Shown: positions 46,883-55,980, numbered from the stretch's first letter. The stretch is 64,000 nucleotides of DNA from Flavobacterium terrisoli (GCF_030167905.1 NZ_JARGNA010000008.1:229315-293314); one strand, 5' to 3'. Made by a program: numbers and translations. The notes: generated from the letters alone by a model not told the origin.

Positions 46883-47275
46883 TTATTCTACTTTGGTACA
46901 CTGGTCCATTTGAATTTGATTCATTATATCACCGTCATATCCTACCAGTCGTCCTTTTAAAGTAATTGAATCCCCTACTTTACTGTCTTGGGAGAGTTTA
47001 TCAGTAAATGTTGCGGAAAGATTTTCATCCACAGTTATAATATTGGCTTCGAAATCTATCTCAGATATTTTACCTTTGATGACTAACGTTTTATTAGAAT
47101 ATTTAGCATTCGCAGTGCCTTCATTGGTTTTAAATGCGCCAAAAACCTCTTGCACGGTAGTTGTAAAGGAAGCATCTTCTGTCGCAATATCTCGATGCTC
47201 CTGATATACGTATTTATAAACCCCAAACCCTACTACAACTAAAATAATTACCAAAATGAAAACCTTTTTCTTCAT
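46883..47275 (-). CDS. Membrane-anchored OB-fold (tRNA_anti-like) protein
   Basis: 130 aa. One N-terminal hydrophobic anchor (about 4-24), then a small beta domain (about 40-128) with NKTLVIKGKISEIDFEANII, VDENLSATF and GDSITLKGRLVGYDGD, a pattern of the tRNA_anti-like OB-fold group. Probably periplasmic and tethered. Upstream of the DUF5777 gene with a 46-bp gap. Function unknown. Confidence 0.75.
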   Translation of the reverse strand: MKKKVFILVIILVVVGFGVYKYVYQEHRDIATEDASFTTTVQEVFGAFKTNEGTANAKYSNKTLVIKGKISEIDFEANIITVDENLSATFTDKLSQDSKVGDSITLKGRLVGYDGDIMNQIQMDQCTKVE

Positions 47276-47352
47276 ATTAACGTTAATTTAGAATTATACT
47301 ATGTAAACTTAAGCCATTTTTTTTATTATTTTTATTGAAAAAAACTAAAATT

Positions 47353-47721
47353 ATGAAAAAGCATTTCATTTTAATTTCATCATTTGTTCTCGGCACAGTT
47401 CTTGTCAGTAGCTGTACAAATGATTCCTCTGATGATTTATCAGGCAACATTGATCTCGATGAAGTTACTTATACGAATACAGTAAAAGCCATCATTGACA
47501 ACAACTGTATTAGTTGCCACGCAGCAACGCCAATAAATGGAGCACCAATGTCATTAACCACATACGAAAATGTGAAGCAAGCGGTTCTGAACAGAGGCTT
47601 ATTAGACCGAATTTCCAGAACACAAGGCGCACCGGGCATGATGCCAAACGGCGGAACGCGCTTACCGCAAGCTGTTATCGATAAGGTTCAGGCCTGGGCA
47701 AATAATGGATTAATCGAATAA
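47353..47721 (+). CDS. Monoheme c-type cytochrome lipoprotein
   Basis: 122 aa from the ATG at 47353; a TTG at 47335 lies in the promoter region. Lipobox VSSC at about Cys20 followed by TNDSSDDL. One heme motif, CISCH (52-56), a distal Met candidate in GAPGMMPNGG and a C-terminal helix (AVIDKVQAWANNGLIE) fit small class I cytochromes. Likely a surface or periplasmic electron carrier. It lies 9 bp before yceI and is divergent from the OB-fold/DUF5777 pair. Confidence 0.85.
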   Translation: MKKHFILISSFVLGTVLVSSCTNDSSDDLSGNIDLDEVTYTNTVKAIIDNNCISCHAATPINGAPMSLTTYENVKQAVLNRGLLDRISRTQGAPGMMPNGGTRLPQAVIDKVQAWANNGLIE

Positions 47722-47730
47722 ACATTAATT

Positions 47731-48267
47731 ATGAAAAAGATATTGTTTTTTAGCCTTTTATTAGTCTCGACGCAAAATTTTGCACAGAAACTAATTACCA
47801 AAACCGGAAAAGTAACTTTTGAAGCTTCAGTGCCCGCGTTTGAGGAAGTGAAAGCCAAAAATGACGCCGTAACCTGTATTTTGAATGCCGATACCGGAGA
47901 AATCGCAAGCTTAGCCTTGATGAAAGGATTTCGCTTTAAGGTAGCTTTGATGGAAGAACACTTCAATGAAAACTATGTTGAAAGTGATAAATATCCCAAA
48001 GCCACCTTCAAAGGAAAAATAGATAATTTTGACTTGGCAAAATTGACCGCAACAGCCAAAGACTATACCATCAAAGGGAAACTGGAACTCCATGGGAAAA
48101 CGAAAGACATCACCGTAACTGCCAAAATAAAGAAATCGGATGCCGGAGTTGAAATTGACTCTAATTTTTCTGTCAACACCGATGATTTCGATATAGAAAT
48201 CCCAAGTGTAGTCAGTAAGAAACTGACCAAGAAAGTCGCCGTAACTTTAGACGTTACGCTTAAATAA
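47731..48267 (+). CDS. YceI family protein
   Basis: 178 aa with a signal peptide ending QNFAQ. YceI lipocalin-like barrel: GKVTFEASVPAFEEVKAKND, MEEHFNENYVESDKYPKATFKG, then YTIKGKLELHGKTKDITV and DFDIEIPSVV. Known relatives bind polyprenoid lipids such as quinones in the periplasm, which would suit a cytochrome neighbourhood. Partner of the monoheme cytochrome gene, 9 bp upstream. Confidence 0.88.
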   Translation: MKKILFFSLLLVSTQNFAQKLITKTGKVTFEASVPAFEEVKAKNDAVTCILNADTGEIASLALMKGFRFKVALMEEHFNENYVESDKYPKATFKGKIDNFDLAKLTATAKDYTIKGKLELHGKTKDITVTAKIKKSDAGVEIDSNFSVNTDDFDIEIPSVVSKKLTKKVAVTLDVTLK

Positions 48268-48300
48268 AAAAATCCCCTGATTACTCGGGGGATTTTTTTA
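48266..48300. terminator. Bidirectional terminator between yceI and kir
   Basis: AAATCCCC (48270-48277) against GGGGATTT (48288-48295), with A and T tracts outside, between convergent genes. Confidence 0.82.
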
Positions 48301-49254
48301 TAAAGCAACTTTTTCAAAGGCATTTAATTTGTCTATGTGCAAAACGGTTCGGTTGTCATCACTGCTTCTGGAAAACATCGGCAGGAATTTGGCACCAAAA
48401 ACCACTTCGTTAAAGGAATAAGAAGTTCGTTTCACCACAGTCGTACTGAACATATCGTCAAATACTTTTAGATAAACCAGAATTTCTCCATTGGTATTTT
48501 TAAAATCCTCTTCGGTTAAATTATAAAACGGACTGCTTTCTGTTATCGGATGCACTAAAGTCCAACTCAAAGTCAAAGCGTTGATCTTGGACAATTCCAA
48601 ATCGAGGTTATAAAATTTATTGACCAACTTTCCGTTTTCCTCAATGGTCATTCCCAATGTCATTTTGGCTTCCGCATCGGTCAGATTGGTATTTTTAAAA
48701 GGTGTCAAACGAATCATCAGTCCGGTTCCTTTACCAAACGGTGCGATCAACGCATTTTCCGAGAACATTAAAAAAGCTTTTGGCATACTGAATCTTCCAT
48801 AGAACAAACCGGTAGCTATGGCAAAACTCAGCAAACCAAATAAAGCTTCAACTGCCGCCACAAAACTTGTCAAAAAGCCGCTCGGACTGATGTGGCCATA
48901 ACCTACAGTCGTATAGGTTTGGATGCTAAAGAAAAAAGTCTGTCCAAATTTATCCCAAGCCGTCGAAGCTTCTATTCCTTTCAAATGCTCTACTCCAATC
49001 ACATAATAAATACTGGCAAAACAGAAATTGACCACAAAGTAAAACAACACAATGATCAACATGAATTTCCAGCGTGGAATATTCACCATCGTGTGGTACC
49101 AACTGATGCTGTCAAAGAAACCAATCCCGGTTTTCTTGACATTGGCGTTACCGCTTTTGGTAATAAACCGGCCGCCATAACTGGTAGCATTGGCACCAAA
49201 TCCGGTATTACTATCGGTTTTTGCCTTGCTGTTTATTTTTTTCAGAAACTCCAT
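48298..49254 (-). CDS. Inward rectifier potassium channel (KirBac type)
   Basis: 318 aa. Two transmembrane helices (about 70-95 and 128-155) flank a pore helix and the selectivity filter TTVGYG (115-120). The C-terminal cytoplasmic immunoglobulin-like domain (about 170-318) has FSENALIAPFGKGTGLMIRL, LSWTLVHPI and VVKRTSYSFNEVVFGAKF. The slide helix is IGFFDSISWYHTMVNIP. It forms tetrameric K+ channels in the inner membrane. The N-terminal 44 bp overlap the upstream GNAT gene in another frame, and the flavobacterial-type N-terminus (AKTDSNTGFGANATSYGGRF) makes the long start credible. Confidence 0.93.
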   Translation of the reverse strand: MEFLKKINSKAKTDSNTGFGANATSYGGRFITKSGNANVKKTGIGFFDSISWYHTMVNIPRWKFMLIIVLFYFVVNFCFASIYYVIGVEHLKGIEASTAWDKFGQTFFFSIQTYTTVGYGHISPSGFLTSFVAAVEALFGLLSFAIATGLFYGRFSMPKAFLMFSENALIAPFGKGTGLMIRLTPFKNTNLTDAEAKMTLGMTIEENGKLVNKFYNLDLELSKINALTLSWTLVHPITESSPFYNLTEEDFKNTNGEILVYLKVFDDMFSTTVVKRTSYSFNEVVFGAKFLPMFSRSSDDNRTVLHIDKLNAFEKVAL

Positions 49255-49765
49255 TTAGCTGTTTTTTAAGTATCGGTTTTTCCATCACATAATCATCCAT
49301 GATATAACCTCGTCCAATATCAATCACTTCTTCCTTAACGATGTCAAACCCTAATCTCTGATAGAAATGCAGAGCAGGATTGTATTTATTGACATTCAGG
49401 AATACAGCGGTATTGTCCTGGATTTTGGCCTGAATCGTAATATAATCCAATAAAACTTTTCCAATGCCTTTTCCCTGTTGGGTTGAGAGTATATAAATTT
49501 TATGGATCTTGGTCTTATTCGTGGCATTGCAATCAAACTCATAAGACGCAAAACCAACCGGAATATCGCTTTCTTTGGCCAAAATAAAATGATGTTGCTT
49601 TTCATTCGCCTGCTCCTGAAGTGAGGCTTTGCTGTACATCATATCCATCATATAATCGAATTGGGCTTTGCTCAAAATTGAACCGTAGGTTTTAGGCCAA
49701 ACTTCCTTGGCAATGGCTATGACATCCGTAAAATTCGGGTCGGTGTTATTTTCAATAACAATCAT
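49211..49765 (-). CDS. GNAT family N-acetyltransferase
   Basis: 184 aa. Acetyl-CoA-binding motif A is clear: KIYILSTQQGKGIGKVLLDY (about residues 93-112), followed by AVFLNVNKYNPALHFYQRLG and a closing strand VIDIGRGYIMDDYVMEK. The acceptor substrate is unknown. It overlaps kir by 44 bp and starts 3 bp after the stop of the DUF1801 gene, so the three minus-strand genes form an operon. Confidence 0.87.
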   Translation of the reverse strand: MIVIENNTDPNFTDVIAIAKEVWPKTYGSILSKAQFDYMMDMMYSKASLQEQANEKQHHFILAKESDIPVGFASYEFDCNATNKTKIHKIYILSTQQGKGIGKVLLDYITIQAKIQDNTAVFLNVNKYNPALHFYQRLGFDIVKEEVIDIGRGYIMDDYVMEKPILKKQLNGVSEKNKQQGKNR

Positions 49766-49768
49766 TAC

Positions 49769-50224
49769 TTATTTATTAAAAGCGGATTCGTAGGTTTTAA
49801 TCCAATTGTCGACAGAGACTTTTCGGGTCAATTCTGCAATCAATTCATAGGGAATGTCATCCATTTTTTTGAAACGAATACAACTTTTCCCCATGTCTAA
49901 TTTATATTTGCAATGCTTGGCATATTCGGAAACAAACCAATCATGCAACGCCGGATTGGCATAAATGCCCATATGGTAGAGCGCCACAAAGCCTTTTTGT
50001 GAGGCAACCGACATAAATGGCAATGGCAATTTAGGATCACAATGATAGCCTTTTGGGTAAATGCTATGTGGTACCGAATAGCAAAGCATGCCATAACCTA
50101 TGCCTTCCTTAAAGCCTTCCGGCAGATTATCGAGTATGGCTTTTCGCAATTTTTCAATGACCATTTTTCTGTCTTCAGGCAATTCATTGATATAGTCTTC
50201 TGTAGTGGTTGCTTTAGATTGCAT
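49769..50224 (-). CDS. DUF1801 (YdhG-like) domain protein
   Basis: 151 aa. LPEDRKMVIEKLRKAILDNL, EGIGYGMLCYSVP, LPLPFMSVASQKGFVALYHM and MGKSCIRFKKMDDIPYELI are typical of DUF1801 with its YdhG/frataxin-like fold. Cytoplasmic; no function is known. First gene of the DUF1801-GNAT-kir operon. A second, distant DUF1801-like protein is encoded at 53025. Confidence 0.85.
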   Translation of the reverse strand: MQSKATTTEDYINELPEDRKMVIEKLRKAILDNLPEGFKEGIGYGMLCYSVPHSIYPKGYHCDPKLPLPFMSVASQKGFVALYHMGIYANPALHDWFVSEYAKHCKYKLDMGKSCIRFKKMDDIPYELIAELTRKVSVDNWIKTYESAFNK

Positions 50225-50295
50225 GGTTTTGGATTTTGTTTCCCAAAAATAGAAATAATTTTATAGATTTACGTATTGATTTTTATTACAAAGTT

Positions 50296-51363
50296 ATGTC
50301 CAAGAGTTCGCTGAGAAATGATAAAACGTGCTTAAACTGTCGTTACGTTGTTGAAAATAGATTCTGTCCCAATTGCGGACAGGAAAACACCGATACCCGA
50401 AAAACATTTCACCACCTTTTTGTACACTTTTTCGAAGACTTAACGCATTATGAAAATGCCTTTTGGAAAACCATCAGGAACTTATATTTCAAACCGGCTT
50501 CGCTGACCAAAGAATATCTTTCGGGGAAACGCCTCTCCTATTTGGCTCCGGTGCGTTTGTACATTTTTATCAGTTTTGTGACTTTCTTTCTTCTTTTTCT
50601 TTTCCCCAATGATATTGGCGACAGCGATGACTTGATAGACCTGAATCAAACCCAGACTATCCAAGTGCCAGATGGCCATGGCGGTGTTAAGGACAGCCTG
50701 ATTTCTAAAACGAAAATAAAAATGGCCGACCTTATCAAAGCAAGAGAAAAAGAGCAAAGGGAAAAGAAACTTACCAATGCAGAACAAAACAAGGATTTCC
50801 TGTATTTTGGCTATGACAACCAGAGAGAGTTGGATTCGATGCAAAAATATGGGCCTGCAGCCGAAAGATTATCCGATTGGGAATATGATATTACCAAAAG
50901 GACACTGGCGATAAAGGCCAAATATACCCAACGGGAAATACTGACTAAGTTCCTAGAGGAAGCCAAGCGCAATTTCCCGAAAGTCCTGTTTATCTATATG
51001 CCGTTGTTTGCTCTTGTCCTGTGGCTGTTCCATGGCAAAAGACGTTGGTATTATTTTGATCACGGTATATTTACACTGCATTATTTTTCGTTTTTATTGT
51101 TGTCAGCATTATTGCTTTTCATCTTTAGGAAAATTATGGGTTGCTTTGTTGACAATACTTTCACCAGTGTCATTTCCTTTGTGGTCAATGCGGCCGGTTA
51201 TATTTGGATGTTTTATTATTTCTTTCCGGCTCACCATCGTTTTTATGGCGAAACACGATTTATATCACTTCTAAAAAGTATGGCAATGTTCTTGATTAAT
51301 GTTATTTTGATAACATTCATGTTGACTGCTTTTATGCTTTATACTTTTATCAATATTCATTAA
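50296..51363 (+). CDS. DUF3667 membrane protein with zinc ribbon
   Basis: 355 aa from the ATG at 50296; the upstream in-frame ATG at 50236 lies almost on the divergent DUF1801 start and is unlikely. N-terminal zinc ribbon with C12, C15, C24 and C27 (CLNC ... CPNC). FHHLFVHFFEDLTHYENAFWKTI-like DUF3667 segment (about 38-60), one transmembrane helix near 90-110, a charged middle, and four C-terminal membrane helices (about 225-350). Function unknown. Confidence 0.82.
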   Translation: MSKSSLRNDKTCLNCRYVVENRFCPNCGQENTDTRKTFHHLFVHFFEDLTHYENAFWKTIRNLYFKPASLTKEYLSGKRLSYLAPVRLYIFISFVTFFLLFLFPNDIGDSDDLIDLNQTQTIQVPDGHGGVKDSLISKTKIKMADLIKAREKEQREKKLTNAEQNKDFLYFGYDNQRELDSMQKYGPAAERLSDWEYDITKRTLAIKAKYTQREILTKFLEEAKRNFPKVLFIYMPLFALVLWLFHGKRRWYYFDHGIFTLHYFSFLLLSALLLFIFRKIMGCFVDNTFTSVISFVVNAAGYIWMFYYFFPAHHRFYGETRFISLLKSMAMFLINVILITFMLTAFMLYTFINIH

Positions 51364-51374
51364 ATTCTGAAATC

Positions 51375-52397
51375 ATGACAAAAAAAATAATCACACTATC
51401 GCTGCTCATCATGTTCTTTACCAGTTGCAGTGCCCAAAAATCGAGTGCTGGCAAAGCTTATGCAAGACCTGATCTCAGTGCTATTTCAACAGAAAGCCTG
51501 CGCACCAATCTGACCTATATTGCTTCCGACGAGACTGAAGGTCGTGAAACCGGCAGCGAAGGACAAAAAAAAGCCGGGAAATTCATGATTGATTTCTACA
51601 AAAGAAACGGGATTGCTTTTCCAACCGGCGCCAAAGATTATTACCAGCCGATTCCTGCTGCCTATCTGAATGAAAAATACAATGAAAACCTGGGCGACTC
51701 AGAGAACATTTGGGCCTTTATCGAAGGTTCTGAAAAGCCGGAGGAAATCGTGGTGATTTCGGCGCATTATGACCATGTGGGCATCAAAAGAGGCGAAATC
51801 TATAACGGTGCCGATGATGACGGTTCGGGAACAGTAGCCATTATGGAAATCGCAGCCGCTTTTCAAAAAGCCAAAAATGAAGGCCACGGTCCAAAGCGTT
51901 CCATCTTGATTCTTCACGTAACCGGTGAAGAACACGGTTTGCACGGTTCGCGTTTTTATTCGGAAAACCCTTTGTTTCCGTTAAAGAATACCGTAGCCGA
52001 TGTCAATATCGATATGATTGGACGCCGCGATGATTTTCACAAAGACAGTAACAACTATGTGTATGTGATTGGTTCCGATTATTTATCTTCCGATTTGTAC
52101 AACATCTGCGAAAACGCCAATAAGGAATTCACCCAACTGACCATTGATTACAAATACAACGACAAAAAAGACCCAAACCGTTTTTACTATCGTTCCGACC
52201 ATTACAACTTTGCCAAAAACGGCATTCCATCGGTATTCCTGTTCAATGGAACGCATGCCGATTACCACAAACCGGGTGATGAAGTAAGCAAAATAGAATT
52301 TGATGCACTGACCAAACGCACGCAATATGCCTTTGCCATTGCCTGGGAAATTGCCAATAGGGATAAGAAATTGGTGGTGGATAAAAAAGATGAGTAA
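51375..52397 (+). CDS. M28 family metallopeptidase lipoprotein
   Basis: 340 aa, lipobox FTSC at Cys18. The co-catalytic zinc motifs are complete: AHYDHVG, NGADDDGSGT, GEEHGLHGS, NIDMIGR and HADYHKPGD. Family members are aminopeptidases. Start ATG lies 11 bp after the DUF3667 stop, so cotranscription is likely. The substrate is unknown; location is outer membrane or periplasm. Confidence 0.92.
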   Translation: MTKKIITLSLLIMFFTSCSAQKSSAGKAYARPDLSAISTESLRTNLTYIASDETEGRETGSEGQKKAGKFMIDFYKRNGIAFPTGAKDYYQPIPAAYLNEKYNENLGDSENIWAFIEGSEKPEEIVVISAHYDHVGIKRGEIYNGADDDGSGTVAIMEIAAAFQKAKNEGHGPKRSILILHVTGEEHGLHGSRFYSENPLFPLKNTVADVNIDMIGRRDDFHKDSNNYVYVIGSDYLSSDLYNICENANKEFTQLTIDYKYNDKKDPNRFYYRSDHYNFAKNGIPSVFLFNGTHADYHKPGDEVSKIEFDALTKRTQYAFAIAWEIANRDKKLVVDKKDE

Positions 52398-52409
52398 TAA
52401 AACAACAAT

Positions 52410-52985
52410 ATGAAAGCAACTCTTGGGTATTTACTTTTATCAACAAGTCTTTTGATTTCACCTGACATTTCCATGTATGGTGTAAAAATCGGAGATGCAG
52501 AAAGTTCATTAAAAAAAATCAAATTAGAAGTCATCGCCAAAGAAGACAATATCACAAAGTACCGAACCGAAAACAACAATGATTTTTCTGTTACAACTAG
52601 TGATAAAAGGGTCGTTTATATGGAAAATGACTGGCTACAGGATTCAAAAAGCAAAAAACCACTATTTACTGATTTCGAATTTGGCTCAACTTCCTTACAG
52701 GACATCCGAAATACTTTTGGCAGCAATGGATTTACTTACAGAGCACGTGGAAGTTTTACAACCAAAACCGATGTCATTACTTTCAATTGTTATGAATTGG
52801 ATTCTCCAAACAATGAAATACTGGTAGTGATTACAAAAGCGTCTTTAAAAGATAATCTTAATGAAGATAATATTGCCGAAAAATTAAAGCTGGATGCCAT
52901 AATCATAGCAAACACAAATTATCTGGATGAAATTTGGGACAAAGAAAAAGTCTACGACCCAAAGAATATAAAAGTAAAACTATAA
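52410..52985 (+). CDS. Hypothetical protein
   Basis: 191 aa, not recognised. A short hydrophobic N-terminus (about 4-18) may be a signal sequence, though there is no clear cleavage site. The rest is mixed alpha/beta and charged, with YGVKIGDAESSLKKIKLE, SDKRVVYMENDWLQ and FEFGSTSLQDIRNTFG. The paired 'IGD.ESSLKKI' and 'FGSTSLQDIRNTFG' phrases look like two related units, as in BamE-like folds, but this is weak. It starts 12 bp after the M28 gene and ends before a strong terminator, so it is probably the last gene of that operon. Confidence 0.65.
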   Translation: MKATLGYLLLSTSLLISPDISMYGVKIGDAESSLKKIKLEVIAKEDNITKYRTENNNDFSVTTSDKRVVYMENDWLQDSKSKKPLFTDFEFGSTSLQDIRNTFGSNGFTYRARGSFTTKTDVITFNCYELDSPNNEILVVITKASLKDNLNEDNIAEKLKLDAIIIANTNYLDEIWDKEKVYDPKNIKVKL

Positions 52986-52990
52986 AAACA

Positions 52991-53018
52991 AAAAAGCCTC
53001 TATTCCCAGAGGCTTTTT
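52991..53018. terminator. Bidirectional terminator
   Basis: AAAAAGCCTCT (52991-53001), loop ATTCCC, AGAGGCTTTTT (53008-53018), between convergent genes. Confidence 0.88.
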
Positions 53019-53024
53019 ATGCAA

Positions 53025-53450
53025 TTATAGTTCTCGCTCAAACCTATCTTTTATGGCCGCTTTGAGTATTTCGAGATTGATATCCTTCAGGGCTTTGAAC
53101 TTAATGCAATAGCCGGTTACGCTCGCTTTGCCTAAATTTTTTCCATAGGTATTGGCCAAATAAGCCTTATCCTCGATTCCCATGATATAAACCGAAATCC
53201 CGGTGGTGTTGGCGCTCAAACCAATTTGATAAAACTCCCTGGTTTTTCCATCTGCATATTTTATAGTGTAAAATCCATAGCCGATATTCGGATTGGAAAC
53301 CGTTTTGCCTTCCTCATTTTTACCATCCAAAAACCACAATTTACAGTCTGGTTGTATTTCCTGAATGATACGATGCAAGGCTTCCATGTCGCTGCACTTC
53401 GACTCTGGCTGGCTCTTGATATAGGCTAAGATTTGATCTTGTATTTTCAT
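53025..53450 (-). CDS. DUF1801-like (YdhG fold) protein
   Basis: 141 aa from the ATG at 53450; a GTG at 53471 would add seven residues. Contains KCSDMEALHRIIQEIQPDCKLWFLD, NIGYGFYTIKYADGKTREFY-type strands, a GISVYIMG strand, and a C-terminal GKASVTGYCIKFKALKDINL that parallels the 'IRFKKMDDIP' end of DUF1801. Cytoplasmic; function unknown. Monocistronic by appearance. Confidence 0.75.
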   Translation of the reverse strand: MKIQDQILAYIKSQPESKCSDMEALHRIIQEIQPDCKLWFLDGKNEEGKTVSNPNIGYGFYTIKYADGKTREFYQIGLSANTTGISVYIMGIEDKAYLANTYGKNLGKASVTGYCIKFKALKDINLEILKAAIKDRFEREL

Positions 53451-53541
53451 ATTATAGTTTTTTGTTAGCACTTGAACTTAGTAATTTCGGAATGGTAAAA
53501 CCAAACTGGCTATAGAGTCAAACGGTTGTTGACAGAGGTCT

Positions 53542-53796
53542 TTAATGAAGAGTATTTATTAGCCTTTTGATTAATTCGCATGTTATTATTATAAAAACCA
53601 CTCCCGTAATTAAATATAATCGCCACGAAAAGCTTCTATTATATAGATATGAATAATCTTCAGAACTGTTATCATAATCTCTTTCTTTAACTTTTCTATA
53701 GTTTCTATAGAACCAATATAACAGTGCAAGAAGAAATAATTCTATACCTATTAAGAGAAATATATTTTCGTCTTGAATAAATTTCGCTTGCTCCAT
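53542..53796 (-). CDS. Small hypothetical membrane protein
   Basis: 84 aa with two predicted transmembrane helices (about 12-30 and 58-78) around a short charged loop containing YDNSSEDYSYLYNRSFSW. ATG start. No family recognised; support comes from the hydrophobicity pattern and an intact frame. Its neighbours give no functional clue. Confidence 0.55.
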   Translation of the reverse strand: MEQAKFIQDENIFLLIGIELFLLALLYWFYRNYRKVKERDYDNSSEDYSYLYNRSFSWRLYLITGVVFIIITCELIKRLINTLH

Positions 53797-53904
53797 TCTT
53801 TTCTGCGGTTTGGGTTAAAAATCTCTGCTAACTTACAGACTGTAACAAGTTGCCTCTCAAAGATAAAAAAATCCGGATAGTTTTAGGAAAGCATACAAAC
53901 AAAA

Positions 53905-53928
53905 AAAGCCTCCATTACTGGAGGCTTT
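53905..53928 (-). terminator. Terminator of tRNA-His
   Basis: AAAGCCTCC (53905-53913) and GGAGGCTTT (53920-53928), loop ATTACT, with a T tract on the minus strand; 10 bp past the tRNA 3' end. Confidence 0.85.
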
Positions 53929-53937
53929 ACAATTCTG

Positions 53938-54011
<74 letters not shown>

Positions 54012-54051
54012 CATTTAGCTTTCTAACTAGGTATAGTTACTTTTGCGAGTG

Positions 54052-54081
54052 CAAATATAGTGCAAAAGTTAACTCTTGCAA
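54052..54081 (-). promoter_or_regulatory. Promoter of tRNA-His
   Basis: On the minus strand TTG (54079-54081), a 19-bp spacer, then TATATTTG (54052-54059), followed by CAC as at the tRNA-Lys promoter. Confidence 0.7.
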
Positions 54082-54098
54082 ACATTCTTTTTACTTTT

Positions 54099-54815
54099 TT
54101 AAATCAAATCGGATAAGCTGTTGACAGCCACATACCTTTCAACGGTGAAACCTTCGGCATATTCCACACCAACCAATCTTCCGAAGTCCTGAGAGCGATA
54201 GTGAATGCTTTCCAAAAAGTTTTTGGTCGCAATCGGTGTTACCGGTTCGTTGGAGTTTTCAGAATAAAACTGAGAGCTGTAAGCCAAAATAGACGCTTCT
54301 TTTTTATCGATAAAATCCGTAATGTCCACCACAAAATCGGGCTCGATGTTTTTCCATTGGATATAATGATAGACTACTTTTGGTCGCCACGCTTCCTGGG
54401 TTTCATCTTCGTGTGTCGTTTCAATCTTTCTCAATCCCGATAAGAAACAGGCGTCCGAAACCAGTTTGCTGCCTTTGCCATGATCGATATGACGGTCATC
54501 CACAGCGTTGCAGATTACGATTTCGGGTTTGTATTTTCGGATGCGTTTGATGATTTCCATTTGGTGTGCTTCATCATTGACAAAAAATCCATCGCGCATG
54601 TCGAGGTTTTCACGAACTGAAATTCCTAAAATTTCGGCAGCCAGTTTGGATTCCTTATTTCTAATTTCCACCGAACCACGCGTTCCGAGTTCGCCACGCG
54701 TCAAATCGATAATGCCGACTTTTTTCCCAAGGGAAACTTCTTTGGCTATGGTGCCGGAGCATCCTAATTCAACGTCATCGGGATGTGCTCCAAAAGCAAG
54801 TATATCTAGTTTCAT
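54099..54815 (-). CDS. bshB1: Bacillithiol biosynthesis deacetylase BshB1
   Basis: 238 aa, the family size. LmbE/PIG-L zinc deacetylase: AHPDDVELGCSG (from residue 10), DLTRGELGTRGS, and DDRHIDHGKG carrying metal-binding His and Asp. The C-terminal HYRSQDFGRLVGVEYAEGF is typical of BshB1. It removes the acetyl group from GlcNAc-malate in bacillithiol synthesis, so the organism probably uses bacillithiol as its low-molecular-weight thiol. Other bsh genes are not in the window. Confidence 0.93.
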   Translation of the reverse strand: MKLDILAFGAHPDDVELGCSGTIAKEVSLGKKVGIIDLTRGELGTRGSVEIRNKESKLAAEILGISVRENLDMRDGFFVNDEAHQMEIIKRIRKYKPEIVICNAVDDRHIDHGKGSKLVSDACFLSGLRKIETTHEDETQEAWRPKVVYHYIQWKNIEPDFVVDITDFIDKKEASILAYSSQFYSENSNEPVTPIATKNFLESIHYRSQDFGRLVGVEYAEGFTVERYVAVNSLSDLI

Positions 54816-54840
54816 ATTTTACTATTATTATATTACGAAC

Positions 54841-54900
54841 TAAAGTTCGTGTACCTGAAGCCCACTGGGCTTCCTCCTCTTAATCTCAAATACTTTGAGT
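54841..54900. repeat. Palindrome-plus-tail intergenic repeat, copy 1
   Basis: GAAGCCCACTGGGCTTC (54857-54873) followed by CTCCTCTTAATCTCAAAT; other small inverted repeats (CGAACT/AGTTCG and CTCAAA/TTTGAG) flank it. A second copy with compensatory changes lies at 63788-63822. Confidence 0.65.
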
Positions 54901-54915
54901 TGACAAAAATACAAC

Positions 54916-55980
54916 TTACACTATAGATTTTTTCATCGTCATCGATTTATTCACCGTTTCCATAAATTCATCCTCAGGAACGCTGTCTTTGGTAATACCG
55001 CAACCGATGAACAATTCGGCCGTATCGCCTATTATTTTCATACAGCGCAAATTGACAAACAAATCGGATTGTTCGGTTCGAAATGTCGCCAAATCGATAT
55101 TCAATTCGCCTAGGAAACCCGAATAATATTCGCGGTCGTAGCTTTCATTTTTGAGGATAAAGGCTCTGGCTGCTTCTTTGGGCAAGCCACAAACGGCAGA
55201 TGTTGGATGTAATGCCGTGATGATTTCCCCTTTGGCTTTTTTGGATTTAATCGTCGCCGCAATATCGGTTTTGATGTGCCATAAATTCCCGGCTTTCACC
55301 GAGTACGGACTCGAAACCGTCATTTCACTGACTTTATCCTGTAAACCGGTCGTGATGAATTCGGTCACCAAACGCTGTTCTTCGATTTCCTTTTCATGCC
55401 AGGAAACGGTTTCAGCATTAGTGGCAATTTGCGTTCCGGCCAAAGCCACGGTTTGTAATGATCTTTGGTTGATTTTGAGGAATTGTTCGGGTGTTGCACC
55501 CATCCACATTCCTATTTTGGGATGGTAAAAACAATATTTAAACGCAGTCGGATAAAACGCAATGAGCTTTTTTAAAACCAACTCCAAATTGAAATGGTGA
55601 ACATCAACCTGTTCTTTTCGGGATAAAACCACTTTTTCAAAAGCACCTTTATTAATCGCATCAATGCCTCTTTGTACCAGGTTTTCAAAGACTATTTTAG
55701 CAGTTTGATCAATGACAGGCGAAATATTATTGGGAACCAAATAATCTTTCACGTTAATCATTTCCACATAAACATCCGATTCTTTCTGAGGAATATACGG
55801 AATCAAATCGGCCTCAAATGGCGCAAAAACAAAACCTTTGGCGGCAAAATCATCCAGAAAATAGAGATGGTCATTTTTTTGGAACAAACCAACCATTCTA
55901 TCCGAATTGGGTTTCGCATAGAGTACAAAAGGCAATTGCTGCCCCAAATGCGTTCTGACTTTGATGAATAAATCGGTCAT
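54916..55980 (-). CDS. menF: Isochorismate synthase / chorismate-binding protein
   Basis: 354 aa. C-terminal chorismate-binding domain: AFEKVVLSRKEQVDV, FYHPKIGMWMGATPEQFLKI, HIKTDIAATIK, ALHPTSAVCGLPKEAA, YYSGFLGEL and the end IGCGITKDSVPEDEF, with expected acidic and Lys residues. It converts chorismate to isochorismate for menaquinone. Its start overlaps the stop of the thioesterase gene by 4 bp, supporting a menaquinone operon. A siderophore (EntC/DhbC) role is possible but no such genes are near. Confidence 0.87.
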   Translation of the reverse strand: MTDLFIKVRTHLGQQLPFVLYAKPNSDRMVGLFQKNDHLYFLDDFAAKGFVFAPFEADLIPYIPQKESDVYVEMINVKDYLVPNNISPVIDQTAKIVFENLVQRGIDAINKGAFEKVVLSRKEQVDVHHFNLELVLKKLIAFYPTAFKYCFYHPKIGMWMGATPEQFLKINQRSLQTVALAGTQIATNAETVSWHEKEIEEQRLVTEFITTGLQDKVSEMTVSSPYSVKAGNLWHIKTDIAATIKSKKAKGEIITALHPTSAVCGLPKEAARAFILKNESYDREYYSGFLGELNIDLATFRTEQSDLFVNLRCMKIIGDTAELFIGCGITKDSVPEDEFMETVNKSMTMKKSIV

